Shown one piece after another: positions 9,608 to 18,747 of a DNA stretch of 64,000 bases (position 1 is the first letter of the stretch; each line of letters opens with the position of its first letter). The notes below the pieces were generated by a model that saw only the letters and a program-made list of their open reading frames with translations, searched no databases and had not been told where the DNA came from. A program made the position numbers and the translations under genes. The stretch is taken from NCBI RefSeq assembly GCF_033947565.1, contig NZ_JARPVX010000013.1:22013-86012 (forward strand), read 5' to 3'. Origin of the DNA: Lichenihabitans sp033947565. GTDB taxonomy: Bacteria; Pseudomonadota; Alphaproteobacteria; Rhizobiales; Beijerinckiaceae.

Positions 9608-11506
9608 GTGTCTGCCGCCCCGACCTCCGAGCCCAAGGCGCCCCTGCTGGTGGCGCGCGGCATCACCAAGGCGTTCGGGCGCACCCCGGCCCTGGTGGGC
9701 GCGGATTTCACGCTGCAGCCGCGCGAAATCCATGGCCTCGTCGGCGCCTTCGGGTCGGGCAAGTCGACGCTCGGCAAGATCATCGCCGGCCATGTCGCCT
9801 TCGACGAGGGCGAGATCACCTACCGCACCTATCCGATCCGCCTCCGCTCGACCCGCGATGCCATCCGGGTCGGCATCGCGATGGTGACCCAGGAAACCAC
9901 CCTGGCGCCCGACATGACGGTGCTGGAAAACATCTTTCTGCCCGAGCTTGGCCGACCGGGCTGGCTCGACCGCGGGGCGCTGCGGGCGCGGGCCCGGGAG
10001 CTTCTCGCGAGCTTCGGCCAGGCCGATGCCGTGCCGCTCGATACCGAGGTCGGCCGTTTGTCGTCGGGCCAAAAGCAGATCGTCGAGATCGCCAAGGCGC
10101 TCGGCATCCGGGCGAAGCTGATCGTCTTCGATGAACCCACCGCCTCGTTGAGTTCGACCGAGGTGGACCGTTTGTTCGACATCATGGCGCGGCTGCGGCT
10201 GTCGGGCCGTGGGCTCGTGCTGGTGTCGCACCGCCCCGAGGATGTCGTCGACGTGACCGACCGGCTCACGGTGTTGCGCGACGGCCGCGCGACCCTGGAT
10301 GCCCGCCGGGTCGCGGACATCACGCCGGACGAACTCGCCGAAGCCATGGTGGGATCGGCACCCCGGCTGGAAGCGCGACCGGGCCGACGCCGCGCCGCGT
10401 CCGAGGACGCCGACACGGCCCGGCTCGTCGTGCACCATCTGGCGTCGGCGCCCGCGGTGCAGGACGTGTCCTTCGCGGTTGCGGGCGGCGAGATTCTCGG
10501 CCTTGCGGGCCTCGTGGGGGCGGGGCGCTCGGAGGTCGCGGAGGCGATCTTCGGGCTGCGGCCGCGGGCCGGCGACGTGCACATCGACGGCCAGCCGCTC
10601 CGGCCCGAGGCGCCGCGCGCCGCCATCCGGGCCGGCATCGGCTTCGTGCCCGAAGACCGCCCCAACGGCAGCTTCGTGCCGGACATGAGCCTGCGCGAAA
10701 ACCTGTTCCTGGCCCATCTCGGCACCCAGCGCGGCTTCGGTCGCGGCTACCAGCGCCGGGCCGCGGCCCTGGACGACCTCGCGCCCAAGCTGCAGCTGCC
10801 GCTCAGCCAAAGGCTCGATTCGGGTCTGCTGCGCTTTCCGGGCGATGTTCAGCAACGGGCCATTCTCGGGCGCTGGCTGCTTCTCGATCCGGGCGTGCTG
10901 ATAGTCGACGAGCCGACCCGGGGCGTCGCCATTGCGACCCGCGCCACCATTCATGCCCTGCTGCGCGAAACCGCCGCCAAAGGCGCGGCCGTGGTGGTGG
11001 TGTCGTCGGACTTCGAGGAACTGCTCGCCCTCGCCGACCGGGTCGTGGTGCTGAGCGATGGCCGCTCCGTCGCGGATCTGCCGGCCGCGATGCTCGATCG
11101 CGAGGCGCTGACCTTGCTGGCTGCCCCCCGGAGTTCCGTCGCCCGCAACACCGCGCTGCTCGAAGACCTCACGGCCGAGAACGGCGGCGTCGGCTTCTGG
11201 GCCCTGATCGAGGGCGACCACGTCATCGGCCTCAACGCCGTGGTGGCCGATGCAAGCGCCGACCCCGGGTTCGCACCCGGCGAAGCCCGCATGTTCGACG
11301 CCACCCGCATCCCCGAGGCGCTCCGGGCCCGGCAACCCAGCTTCATTCGTGAAGCCGACGGCACGCGAACCACCCTGCTGGTGCCGGTCCGCAGCCCGCG
11401 CGGGCAGAATATGGGCTGGGTCGGCCTGACCCTGCCGGGCGGTCACGCGGTGCCGCCGGCCGCCGCCATCAAATTCCGCATCGATACGCTGGCCGCCAGC
11501 CTATGA
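9608..11506 (+). CDS. Sugar ABC transporter ATPase with extra C-terminal domain
   Basis: The protein resembles RbsA/XylG, the double-ATPase subunit of ribose-type sugar importers. Domain 1 has Walker A GAFGSGKST (Lys near 52), signature LSSGQKQIVE and Walker B LIVFDEPTASL. Domain 2 is degenerate as usual, with GLVGAGRSEV near residue 300, but its signature is FPGDVQQ instead of LSGGNQQ and DEPTRGVAIA lacks the usual Asp. About 130 residues beyond the ATPase (roughly 500-632) look like a small alpha/beta sensory domain and are not part of normal RbsA. The GTG at 9608 is the best start by homology, with no clear ribosome site; an in-frame GTG at 9533 is possible. The permease overlaps by four bases. 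No binding-protein gene is adjacent. Confidence 0.85.
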   Translation: MSAAPTSEPKAPLLVARGITKAFGRTPALVGADFTLQPREIHGLVGAFGSGKSTLGKIIAGHVAFDEGEITYRTYPIRLRSTRDAIRVGIAMVTQETTLAPDMTVLENIFLPELGRPGWLDRGALRARARELLASFGQADAVPLDTEVGRLSSGQKQIVEIAKALGIRAKLIVFDEPTASLSSTEVDRLFDIMARLRLSGRGLVLVSHRPEDVVDVTDRLTVLRDGRATLDARRVADITPDELAEAMVGSAPRLEARPGRRRAASEDADTARLVVHHLASAPAVQDVSFAVAGGEILGLAGLVGAGRSEVAEAIFGLRPRAGDVHIDGQPLRPEAPRAAIRAGIGFVPEDRPNGSFVPDMSLRENLFLAHLGTQRGFGRGYQRRAAALDDLAPKLQLPLSQRLDSGLLRFPGDVQQRAILGRWLLLDPGVLIVDEPTRGVAIATRATIHALLRETAAKGAAVVVVSSDFEELLALADRVVVLSDGRSVADLPAAMLDREALTLLAAPRSSVARNTALLEDLTAENGGVGFWALIEGDHVIGLNAVVADASADPGFAPGEARMFDATRIPEALRARQPSFIREADGTRTTLLVPVRSPRGQNMGWVGLTLPGGHAVPPAAAIKFRIDTLAASL

Positions 11507-12510
11507 GCGCCAAGGATCCCACCCTGAACACGTCGGCCCGAACCGATCTGAGCGGCCTGTTCCGCTCCACCCGTGGCCTCGATCTTGCCCGTCGGGTCGC
11601 CTTGCGAAAGCTGTTGCTCGCCTTTGCGCTGGCCGCGGTGTTGTCGTTTCTGTCGCCCTTGTTCCTGACACGTGTCAGCGTTCTGGCCATGCTGGACCAG
11701 TCGGTGGTGCTGGGCATCGTCTCGATCGGCATGACCTTTGTGGTGCTGACCGGCGGCATCGACTTGTCGGTCGGCGGCGTGGTGGGGCTCACCGGCATCG
11801 TGCTCGGCCTGGGGCTACAATATCTGTCGATCCCGCTCGCCATCGCGGCCGCCGTTCTGACCGGCGCCGGATTCGGCCTGGTGTCGGGCGTGCTGGTCGG
11901 CGTGTTCGGCCTGGCGGCCTTTGTGGCGACGCTCGGCGTGATGGCGATTGCCCGCAGCCTTGCCAGCCTCCTGTCGGGCCAGCAGTCGATCACCGCCATC
12001 CCGGACCGGCTGCAGGCGATCCTCAGCATGACGCCGCTCGGCGTGCCGCTGCACGCGATCGTGCTGGTGGTGCTTTGTGGCGCGGCCTGGACCTATCTGG
12101 CCTTCGCCAAGGGGGGGCGCACCCTCTACGCGGTCGGCTCGAATCGCGAGGCGGCCCGCGCGGCCGGCCTCAACGTCGGCCTTTATGCCGTGCTGCCTTA
12201 TGTGTTGTCGGGCGTCCTGGCCGCCGTGGCCGCCACCTTGGCGATCGCGCGGCTGCAGACGGCCGACCCCCAGATGGGCAGCACGCTGGAGCTCGACGCC
12301 ATCGCGGCCGTGGTGATCGGTGGCGCCAGCCTGTCCGGCGGACGCGGCTCGGTGGTGGGCACGTTGATCGGCGTCTTCATCATGGTGATGATCCGCAACG
12401 GGCTGAACCTGCTGGGCGTGTCGCCCGCCTGGCAGGGGCTCGCCATCGGCACACTCATCATCGGGTCGCTGTTGATCGAGCGGGCGACGGCGCGGCGGCT
12501 GCGGCGGTGA
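11503..12510 (+). CDS. Sugar ABC transporter permease (RbsC family)
   Basis: This 335-residue inner-membrane permease has about eight to ten hydrophobic segments. It carries the family motifs GMTFVVLTGGIDLSVGG, the cytoplasmic-loop region VGSNREAARAAGLN that contacts the ATPase, and GGASLSGGRGSVVGTLIG. It starts ATGA-overlapped with the ATPase gene, so the two are one translational unit. Together they would import a sugar or sugar acid using a periplasmic binding protein encoded elsewhere. The DenD-like dehydrogenase 56 bases downstream suggests a four-carbon sugar acid or a related substrate. Confidence 0.9.
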   Translation: MSAKDPTLNTSARTDLSGLFRSTRGLDLARRVALRKLLLAFALAAVLSFLSPLFLTRVSVLAMLDQSVVLGIVSIGMTFVVLTGGIDLSVGGVVGLTGIVLGLGLQYLSIPLAIAAAVLTGAGFGLVSGVLVGVFGLAAFVATLGVMAIARSLASLLSGQQSITAIPDRLQAILSMTPLGVPLHAIVLVVLCGAAWTYLAFAKGGRTLYAVGSNREAARAAGLNVGLYAVLPYVLSGVLAAVAATLAIARLQTADPQMGSTLELDAIAAVVIGGASLSGGRGSVVGTLIGVFIMVMIRNGLNLLGVSPAWQGLAIGTLIIGSLLIERATARRLRR

Positions 12511-12565
12511 CGTATCGCCGGCACCACGGGACTCGGAGGGCGCGCGTGCGCGGAGGAACGAAGCC

Positions 12566-13561
12566 ATGCATATTCTGATCGTCGGCGCGGCCGGCATGGT
12601 GGGGCGCAAGCTCACCGATCGGCTGCTGCGCGACAAGACCCTGGGCCAGCAAGCCATCACGGCCCTGACGCTGGCCGATGTGGTGGCTCCCGTGCCGCCT
12701 GGAGGCGAGGCCGATGGGCCTGCCATCACGACCGTGACGGTCGACCTGTCGGAGCCGGGCGCCGCCGCCCGCTTGCTGGCGCCGCGGCCCGATGTGGTGT
12801 TCCACCTGGCCGCGATCGTGTCGGGCGAGGCCGAGGCGGATTTCGACAAGGGCTATCGCATCAATCTCGACGGCACCCGGTCGCTGTTCGACGCCATCCG
12901 GCATGAGGCGGCGCGCCAGCCCTACCGGCCGCGGGTGGTCTTCACCTCATCGATCGCGGTTTTCGGGGCGCCGTTCGCCGAGAAGATCGGCGATACGTTC
13001 TTGTCGGCGCCGCTCACCAGCTACGGCACCCAGAAGGCCATCGGCGAGCTGTTGCTCAACGATTATTCCCGCCGCGGCATCTTCGATGGCATCGGCATCC
13101 GGCTGCCCACCATCTGCGTCCGGCCCGGCCTGCCCAACAAGGCGGCCTCGGGGTTCTTCTCAGGCATCCTGCGCGAGCCGTTGAGCGGCCAGCCGGCCGT
13201 GCTGCCGGTTTCCCCCGACGTGCGGCACTGGTTCGCGAGCCCGCGGGCCGCGGTCGGGTTCCTGCTGCGCGCCGCGACGCTCGACACGGCGCGCCTCGGT
13301 GACCGCCGCAACCTGACCCTGCCGGGTTTGTCCGCCACCGTGGAGGAACAGATCGAGGCGCTGCGCCGCGCCGCAGGCGACAGGGCCGTGGCGCTGATCC
13401 GCCACGAGCCCGACCCCACCATCGCCCGGATCGTGGCCGGATGGGCCCGCGACTTCGACGCGGAGCGGGCGCAAACCCTCGGCTTCACGGCCGAAACCTC
13501 GATGGACGAGATCATCCAGGCCCATATCGAGGACGAACTCGGCGGGCGCATCGGCCTGTAA
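12566..13561 (+). CDS. denD: D-erythronate dehydrogenase-like NAD-dependent enzyme
   Basis: The 331-residue extended-SDR protein starts MHILIVGAAGMVGRKL, the dinucleotide-binding motif of DenD, and keeps TSSIAVFGAPF, the catalytic SYGTQKAIGELLLNDYSRR and LPTICVRPGLPNKAASGFF. These are the marks I know from DenD, which oxidises D-erythronate at C2 as the first step of its breakdown to dihydroxyacetone phosphate. The kinase and decarboxylase/isomerase partners of that pathway are not in the window, so the exact substrate remains open. It follows the ABC permease in the same direction and precedes an SDR by 21 bases, consistent with a single catabolic operon. Confidence 0.8.
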   Translation: MHILIVGAAGMVGRKLTDRLLRDKTLGQQAITALTLADVVAPVPPGGEADGPAITTVTVDLSEPGAAARLLAPRPDVVFHLAAIVSGEAEADFDKGYRINLDGTRSLFDAIRHEAARQPYRPRVVFTSSIAVFGAPFAEKIGDTFLSAPLTSYGTQKAIGELLLNDYSRRGIFDGIGIRLPTICVRPGLPNKAASGFFSGILREPLSGQPAVLPVSPDVRHWFASPRAAVGFLLRAATLDTARLGDRRNLTLPGLSATVEEQIEALRRAAGDRAVALIRHEPDPTIARIVAGWARDFDAERAQTLGFTAETSMDEIIQAHIEDELGGRIGL

Positions 13562-13582
13562 GGTCGCAAGGGAGGCAAACGC

Positions 13583-14332
13583 ATGTCCGAAGGCAAGAAG
13601 ATCGCCCTGGTGACGGGGGCCGGCACCGGGATCGGCAAGGCCGTGGCGCTGGCGCTCGGCCGGGCCGGTTATCGGGTGGTGTTGAGCGGCCGCCGCCAGG
13701 CCGTGCTCGACGCCGTGGCGGTCGAGATCGGTGCCGATGCGGTGGCGATCGCGGCCGATCTGACGGAGCCGGCCTCCGTGGCGCAGCTTTTCGCCGCGAT
13801 CCGCGACCGCTTCGGGCGGCTCGATCTCCTGTTCAACAACGCCGGCACGGGCGCCCCGGCGATCCCGCTCGAGGATCTCAGCGTCGCCCAATGGAAGGCC
13901 GTCATCGACACCAACGTGACGGGCGTCTTCTTGTGCACCCAGGAAGCGTTCCGGATCATGAAGGCGCAGGACCCGCGTGGCGGCCGCATCATCAACAACG
14001 GCTCGATCTCGGCCACCGCGCCGCGACCGCATTCCGCCCCCTACACGGCGTCCAAACATGCCGTGCTGGGGCTCACCAAGTCGACGGCCCTCGACGGGCG
14101 TCGCTACGACATCGCCTGCGGCCAGATCGACATCGGCAACACTGAAACCACCATGGCGCTGAAGATGAAGGACGGCGTGCTGCAGGCCGACCTCTCGACA
14201 CGTGTCGAGCCCACCTTCGATGTGGCCCATGTGGCGGATGCGGTGGTCTATATGGCGGGCCTGCCGCTCGACGCCAACGTGCTGAACATGACCGTCATGG
14301 CCACCAAGATGCCCTTCGTGGGCCGCGGCTGA
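13583..14332 (+). CDS. SDR-family oxidoreductase in sugar-acid operon
   Basis: The 249-residue classical SDR has TGAGTGIGKA, NNAGTG, the catalytic Ser in GSISATAPRPHS and YTASKHAVLGLTKS. An AAGGGAGG ribosome site lies just before the ATG. It is the last gene of the ABC/denD unit and probably carries out a second oxidation or reduction of the imported substrate, an inference from position. Downstream the strand switches to a convergent gene. Confidence 0.85.
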   Translation: MSEGKKIALVTGAGTGIGKAVALALGRAGYRVVLSGRRQAVLDAVAVEIGADAVAIAADLTEPASVAQLFAAIRDRFGRLDLLFNNAGTGAPAIPLEDLSVAQWKAVIDTNVTGVFLCTQEAFRIMKAQDPRGGRIINNGSISATAPRPHSAPYTASKHAVLGLTKSTALDGRRYDIACGQIDIGNTETTMALKMKDGVLQADLSTRVEPTFDVAHVADAVVYMAGLPLDANVLNMTVMATKMPFVGRG

Positions 14333-14345
14333 GCCGCGCTCCCGG

Positions 14346-15869
14346 TCAGTGCACGTAGGCCCCGACATCGACCGGCGCGGTGCGTGCTTTTGCCAGGATG
14401 TCGAGCGCCGGGGCGCTTGTGGCGGTGCCGAACCCGATGGCCACGCTGGTCGAGCGCAGACGCAGGTCGAAGCTGCCGGTCGCGGTGTTCAGTGTCACGA
14501 AGCCGCTGAGCACGGCCGGCAGCACCGAATTCGCCGTGCCGGTCGAGCCTGAGCTGATCACCGTCTTGGTGCCGCTCGGGTAGGTGGTGATCGAGGCGGC
14601 GGCGATGTTGTGGTCGAAGGCCGTGTTGCCCGACGCGATGTCGAGCTGGGTGGCGATGTTGTTGCGCACCGTGACGCCGCTCGAGACCGTGCCGTCCTTG
14701 GCGTCGTGGATCTGGATCCAGCTCGGGTGGCCGGTCGGGTCCGAAGACACGACGGTGTTGTTCAACACCTTCGAGCTTTGGGCGCCGTAGAGCGTGATGC
14801 CGTTCCAGCTGTTCACCGCCACCACGTTGTTCTGCACGATCAGGCCGCTCCACTTGCCGTCGAAGAACGAGATGCCCTGCATGTAGGTCGTGCTGGCATC
14901 CCCCGTCTTCGTGACGATGTTGCCGTCCACCACCACGTTGGTGTTGGTGGCCGTGACGCCGCTCGTCACCGTCGACCAGCCCTGGATGCCGTCCGCATGC
15001 AACGGATCGAGGGTGGTGTTGAGCCCGTTCTTGATGGTGTTGTTCTTGATCAGCAGGTTGCTGGCTGTGATGTCGATGGCGTCGTTGCTGAAGCTTTCGA
15101 ACAGGTTGCCCTGCACGAGCCCCTTCTCGGTCGTCATCACCAGGGCATTCGAGTTGTTGATGAAATGGTTGCCCGTGACGCTTGTGCAGGGCGAACTCGC
15201 CCGCAGCGCATAGGAATAAGGGTCGTTGAGCCAGTCGGCGGCCGTCCAGCCGCTGGTCGAGGCGGCGGCCTCGAAGGTGTTGGTGTCGAACACGATGTCG
15301 GTGGTCTGGCCTTCCCAATCCCCGTACCCGGTGATCGTCAGGTAGCCGCTCGGCATCGCCACCGTGGTGGCGCCCGTCACGGTCGAGGCCGCGCCCCGGA
15401 AGGTGAGGCCCTGGAACATCCACTTGGCCGAGCTGACGACCGTCAGCTTGTCGATCACCGGCGTGGCGCCGGGCGCCGCCGCCACGGTGATGAAGTCGCT
15501 GTTGAACATGTTGCTGATCGCCACCGAGCCATGATCGCCGGATCTCAGCAGGATCAGGTCGCCCGCCTTGACGGGGGCGGTGGCATTGATGGCGTGCAGG
15601 GTCGTATCGGTGCCGTTCTCGTAGGCCAGGCCCGCATGGCCTTGTGTCGAGATGATCTGATTGCCGACCGTGACCACATCGGCCAGTGTTCGCCAGGGCT
15701 TTGCCGAAGACCCATCACCCGAAGTGCTGCCATTCACAGGATCGACATAAAAGGTGCTGTGTCCGGTTTTCAATGCAGGCACCGAGCAGCCTGAATACAC
15801 GCTTGCCGCAAAGGCCGGCATGGGCGGTATGACTGGCAGCAGGGCAGCCAGAATGTAAGTAAGCTTCAT
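14346..15869 (-). CDS. Secreted right-handed beta-helix protein
   Basis: This 507-residue protein has a signal peptide (MKLTYILAALLPVIPPMPAFA). After an opening YVDPVNGSTSGDGSSAKPWRTL it consists of repeated short strands rich in Asn, Val and Thr (VRNNIA, VLNNTVV, IQNNVV, LIKNNTIKNG), the pattern of a right-handed parallel beta-helix as in pectate lyases and related polysaccharide-active proteins. YVDPxNGSxxGDGSxxxPW is a frequent N-terminus in such proteins. No catalytic residues can be assigned, so it may be a lyase, an epimerase or only a binding protein. TCTGGGGGTTAG precedes the ATG. It stands alone, divergent from the DUF4432 gene. Confidence 0.75.
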   Translation of the reverse strand: MKLTYILAALLPVIPPMPAFAASVYSGCSVPALKTGHSTFYVDPVNGSTSGDGSSAKPWRTLADVVTVGNQIISTQGHAGLAYENGTDTTLHAINATAPVKAGDLILLRSGDHGSVAISNMFNSDFITVAAAPGATPVIDKLTVVSSAKWMFQGLTFRGAASTVTGATTVAMPSGYLTITGYGDWEGQTTDIVFDTNTFEAAASTSGWTAADWLNDPYSYALRASSPCTSVTGNHFINNSNALVMTTEKGLVQGNLFESFSNDAIDITASNLLIKNNTIKNGLNTTLDPLHADGIQGWSTVTSGVTATNTNVVVDGNIVTKTGDASTTYMQGISFFDGKWSGLIVQNNVVAVNSWNGITLYGAQSSKVLNNTVVSSDPTGHPSWIQIHDAKDGTVSSGVTVRNNIATQLDIASGNTAFDHNIAAASITTYPSGTKTVISSGSTGTANSVLPAVLSGFVTLNTATGSFDLRLRSTSVAIGFGTATSAPALDILAKARTAPVDVGAYVH

Positions 15870-16093
15870 CTAACCCCCAGATCTATTTGCACCGGGAGCG
15901 TCGTAGGTCTGCGTTAAGACAACATTAAAGACACAACTAACCATTTTGTGACGCGGCGGAATTGCGGCGGAAATGCTTGAAATGCGTGGGAAAATTCCCC
16001 TCGAAAAATCTCTGTCAAAAGTTGCAACGCCGGTGTTCGATCGGTCGCGCCGCTTGCTATGGTCCGTGTCGTGACTACGAGAAGCGAATCCTG

Positions 16094-17293
16094 ATGACGA
16101 CGCTGTATGGCCGACCGATTGTGCGGCGGGATCTCGCGGCCCGGTCGGGCGCGCTCGCGGCCTTCGGGGGCGTTCGTCTCCTCGAGCTTTGCGACGGGGT
16201 CGAGCGCGGCAACCGGATGCTGGAGTTCCGCACCGGCTCGGGGTTGCGCTTCACGGTGCTGCTCGATCGCGGCATGGACCTCGCCGAATGCGAGCATAAC
16301 GGCCGGGCGATCGGCTGGCATTCGCCGGCAGGCTTTCGCAACCCCGCCCTGCACGAGCCCGAAGGGGAAGGCGGCCTCGGGTTCCTCAGGTCGTTCTCGG
16401 GCCTGCTGGCCACCTGCGGGCTCGACCACGTCGGCTTCATGGCCGAGGAGCCGGCCGACCACTACAATTACGGGCCTCGCCACACCGTCCGGCATGCCAT
16501 CCATGGCCGTGTCAGCATGGTTCCGGCTCGCCTGACCGGCTATGGCGAGCGGTGGGAAGGCGACCGCTGCATCCTGTGGGCCGAAGGCGTCGTGCGGCAG
16601 GCGGCTCTTTTCGGTGAAAACCTCGTGCTGGTGCGTCGCATCGAGGCCGACCTCGGCGGCGACGCGATCCGCCTGTCTGACCGGGTGGTGAACGAGGGCT
16701 TTTACCCGACGCCGCACATGGTCTGCTACCATTTCAACATCGGCTATCCGGTGCTGAGCCAAGGGTCGCGCTACCTGGCGCCGATCGCCGACGTGGTCTG
16801 GGCGTCGCATGCCGGCGATGGCTACCGACGCTCGGGTGTCGGCTATCGCACGATGCCGGAGCCGCAACCCCGCTTCCATGAGCAGGTCTGGCAGCACGAG
16901 ATGGCGGCCGCCCCCGACGGGGTCGTGCCGGTGGCGCTGGTCAACGATGCGCTCGGCCTTGGCCTGATGGTCGACAGCCGCAAGGATCAGCTTCCGTGCT
17001 TCTACCAATGGCAGAATTTTCAGGCCGGCGCCTATGCGCTCGGGATCGAGCCCGCCACCAACCACATCCTCGGCCACGCTTATGCGCGGCAGCAGGGCGA
17101 ACTGGCGATGCTCGACCATGGCGAGGAGCGGCGCTACGACCTGACCCTGCACGTGCTGCCCGGGGCGGAGGCCATCGCGGCCGCGGAAGCGCGCATCCGC
17201 GCCATCGCGGGCCAGCCCGACACGGAGTTCCCGGCGCCGTCGGGCCGGCATCTGCCCCTCGCAGCCGCTCCGCAGGGCACGATCCGACCCTGA
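16094..17293 (+). CDS. DUF4432 aldose-1-epimerase-like protein
   Basis: The 399-residue protein resembles the DUF4432 branch of galactose-mutarotase-like proteins: LLDRGMDLAECEHNGRAIGW near the N-terminus, GLLATCGLDHVG, HGRVSMVPA, FYPTPHMVCYHFNIGYPVL and a C-terminal GIEPATNHILG. Such proteins have the beta-supersandwich fold of sugar epimerases and are often found in sugar catabolic loci. The ATG at 16094 gives the usual start; the longer ORF adds an unlikely basic, Cys-rich leader. No signal peptide is present, so it acts in the cytoplasm. Its sugar is unknown. Confidence 0.8.
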   Translation: MTTLYGRPIVRRDLAARSGALAAFGGVRLLELCDGVERGNRMLEFRTGSGLRFTVLLDRGMDLAECEHNGRAIGWHSPAGFRNPALHEPEGEGGLGFLRSFSGLLATCGLDHVGFMAEEPADHYNYGPRHTVRHAIHGRVSMVPARLTGYGERWEGDRCILWAEGVVRQAALFGENLVLVRRIEADLGGDAIRLSDRVVNEGFYPTPHMVCYHFNIGYPVLSQGSRYLAPIADVVWASHAGDGYRRSGVGYRTMPEPQPRFHEQVWQHEMAAAPDGVVPVALVNDALGLGLMVDSRKDQLPCFYQWQNFQAGAYALGIEPATNHILGHAYARQQGELAMLDHGEERRYDLTLHVLPGAEAIAAAEARIRAIAGQPDTEFPAPSGRHLPLAAAPQGTIRP

Positions 17294-17321
17294 GCGCCCA
17301 TCGAGGGGTGCGGCCCGCCCG

Positions 17322-17777
17322 TCACCCGTCCATGCGGTCGAACGCCACCCCGAAGGCCAGGATCAGCCCTTTCAGATCGGGCTCGGCCACGGCGTCGGCG
17401 GCTTCGATATAGTTGAACCATTGGCGCGTGCGCTGCTTGCGTTCGCGCCATGTCGCCCGTTCGACGCGGACCTCGAGCGGGAACACGTCCACCCGGCAGG
17501 GCCAGCTTTTGCCGCCGATGCCGCGCTTGATATAAACGTAGCTGCCGATCGCGGCCTTGGCCACGGCGCCGCTGATGCCGGCCTCCTCCATGGCTTCGCG
17601 GGCCGCGGTGCCGCGTGGCCGGCGGCCCTTCATGGGCCAGCCTTTCGGAACCACCCAGCGGCGGGTTTCGCGCGAGGTGATCAGCATGATCTCCAGGCCG
17701 TCGCCGCGGCGGAACGGCAACGCCGCATATTGCTGCCGGACCTGCTCGACCTGCCCGGGCGCGCGGAGCTTCTTCAT
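17322..17777 (-). CDS. Nudix hydrolase (diphosphoinositol-phosphatase-like)
   Basis: The protein has 151 residues, with RRWVVPKGWPMKGRRP followed by AAREAMEEAGI, a near-canonical Nudix box. The order VPKGWP-box-GSYVYIKR-WFNYIEAADAV resembles bacterial relatives of diphosphoinositol polyphosphate or Ap6A hydrolases. It would cleave a phosphoanhydride and probably removes damaged or signalling nucleotides. The substrate is not defined. It is convergent with the DUF4432 gene. Confidence 0.85.
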   Translation of the reverse strand: MKKLRAPGQVEQVRQQYAALPFRRGDGLEIMLITSRETRRWVVPKGWPMKGRRPRGTAAREAMEEAGISGAVAKAAIGSYVYIKRGIGGKSWPCRVDVFPLEVRVERATWRERKQRTRQWFNYIEAADAVAEPDLKGLILAFGVAFDRMDG

Positions 17778-17949
17778 GCCATGTCGTACTCCGCCGGGCC
17801 GTCAGGTGATGGTGCCTTGTGCTGGCGTTCATGCGCCGCGTCCATCCCCGAACAGACCCGTTGGTGTCGCATCGGCGACATTCTGGCCGGCTCAACAGAT
17901 TTCGGTCAACGAAACCGCGTCGAACCACCATCCAGAAAACGACATCGGC

Positions 17950-18747
17950 TTATTGCAGGACGGGGTAGCCCTGCCGCTCGGCCGCGTCTTGCATGGCCGT
18001 GATGACCGCATAGGCCTCGACCGGCAGAACCTCGACGCCCTCCAGCAGCAAGGCTTGCGCCGCGGGGGTGTGCCCGTCGCAGGCCGCGGCCAAGGCCGTC
18101 CGCAAACGCGTCAGGTCCAGGTCCGACGTCGATGGCGCGGTGACGAACGGAAGCCCGGGGGCTTGGTCCGTCAGGCACAGCACCCGGAGCCCTGCCGTTT
18201 CCTCGGGCGCATGCGCCTGCACGAGCGCCAGGGTGACGACGTCGATGGCCGCAAGGTCGGCTTCGCCGACACGAACGGCCCGCAACGAGGCGCGATGGCT
18301 TCCCGTCTCTGAGGTGGAGGCAAGGAAACGGCCCTTCGTGGCCCACGGCGCCACAAGGGCCCGCAGGGCATTGTAGCCGGATTGCGAGTCGCGGCTGTTA
18401 TAGGCCGCGCGGCGGCCCGCCATGGCGGCGATGTTTTGGGCTGTTTCGTCGGCGCGGACCATGACGGCGCTCCGGTAGAAAGCGCCCTCGCAGCCCGGCG
18501 CCCGAAAGCGCGGCGTCGCCACATAGCGCACCCCATGTCGCAAGCTCGTGACGAACGGATAACCGCAGGTCTGGCTGAGCAGCAGGGCCGGGTCGCGCCA
18601 ATGCGGAACGAGCTCCGCCGGGTGGGCCAGAGCGACCGGCAGCGCGGCGATGTTCTGGTCGGCGAGGCATTGCCGGAGATGCGGCCAGAAGCGCGCCATC
18701 GCATCGGGATCGACCGCATACATGGGCCAGGACACGGATCGGACCAA
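17950..18747 (-). CDS. PhnD/SsuA-like phosphonate-type binding protein without signal peptide
   Basis: The 265-residue protein has the fold signatures of PhnD-like periplasmic binding proteins: VSWPMYAVDPDAM at the start, LLLSQTCGYPFVT, a Ser/Asp-rich YNSRDSQSGYNALRAL, TGSHRASLRAVRVGEADLAAID and ITDQAPGLPFVTAP-like text near residue 200. No signal peptide or lipobox is visible, and no transporter genes adjoin. It may therefore be a cytoplasmic ligand-binding protein or a protein with an unusual export route. The best start is TTG at 18747, with GGAG nine bases upstream, because homologs begin close to the WPMY motif. Confidence 0.7.
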   Translation of the reverse strand: MVRSVSWPMYAVDPDAMARFWPHLRQCLADQNIAALPVALAHPAELVPHWRDPALLLSQTCGYPFVTSLRHGVRYVATPRFRAPGCEGAFYRSAVMVRADETAQNIAAMAGRRAAYNSRDSQSGYNALRALVAPWATKGRFLASTSETGSHRASLRAVRVGEADLAAIDVVTLALVQAHAPEETAGLRVLCLTDQAPGLPFVTAPSTSDLDLTRLRTALAAACDGHTPAAQALLLEGVEVLPVEAYAVITAMQDAAERQGYPVLQ

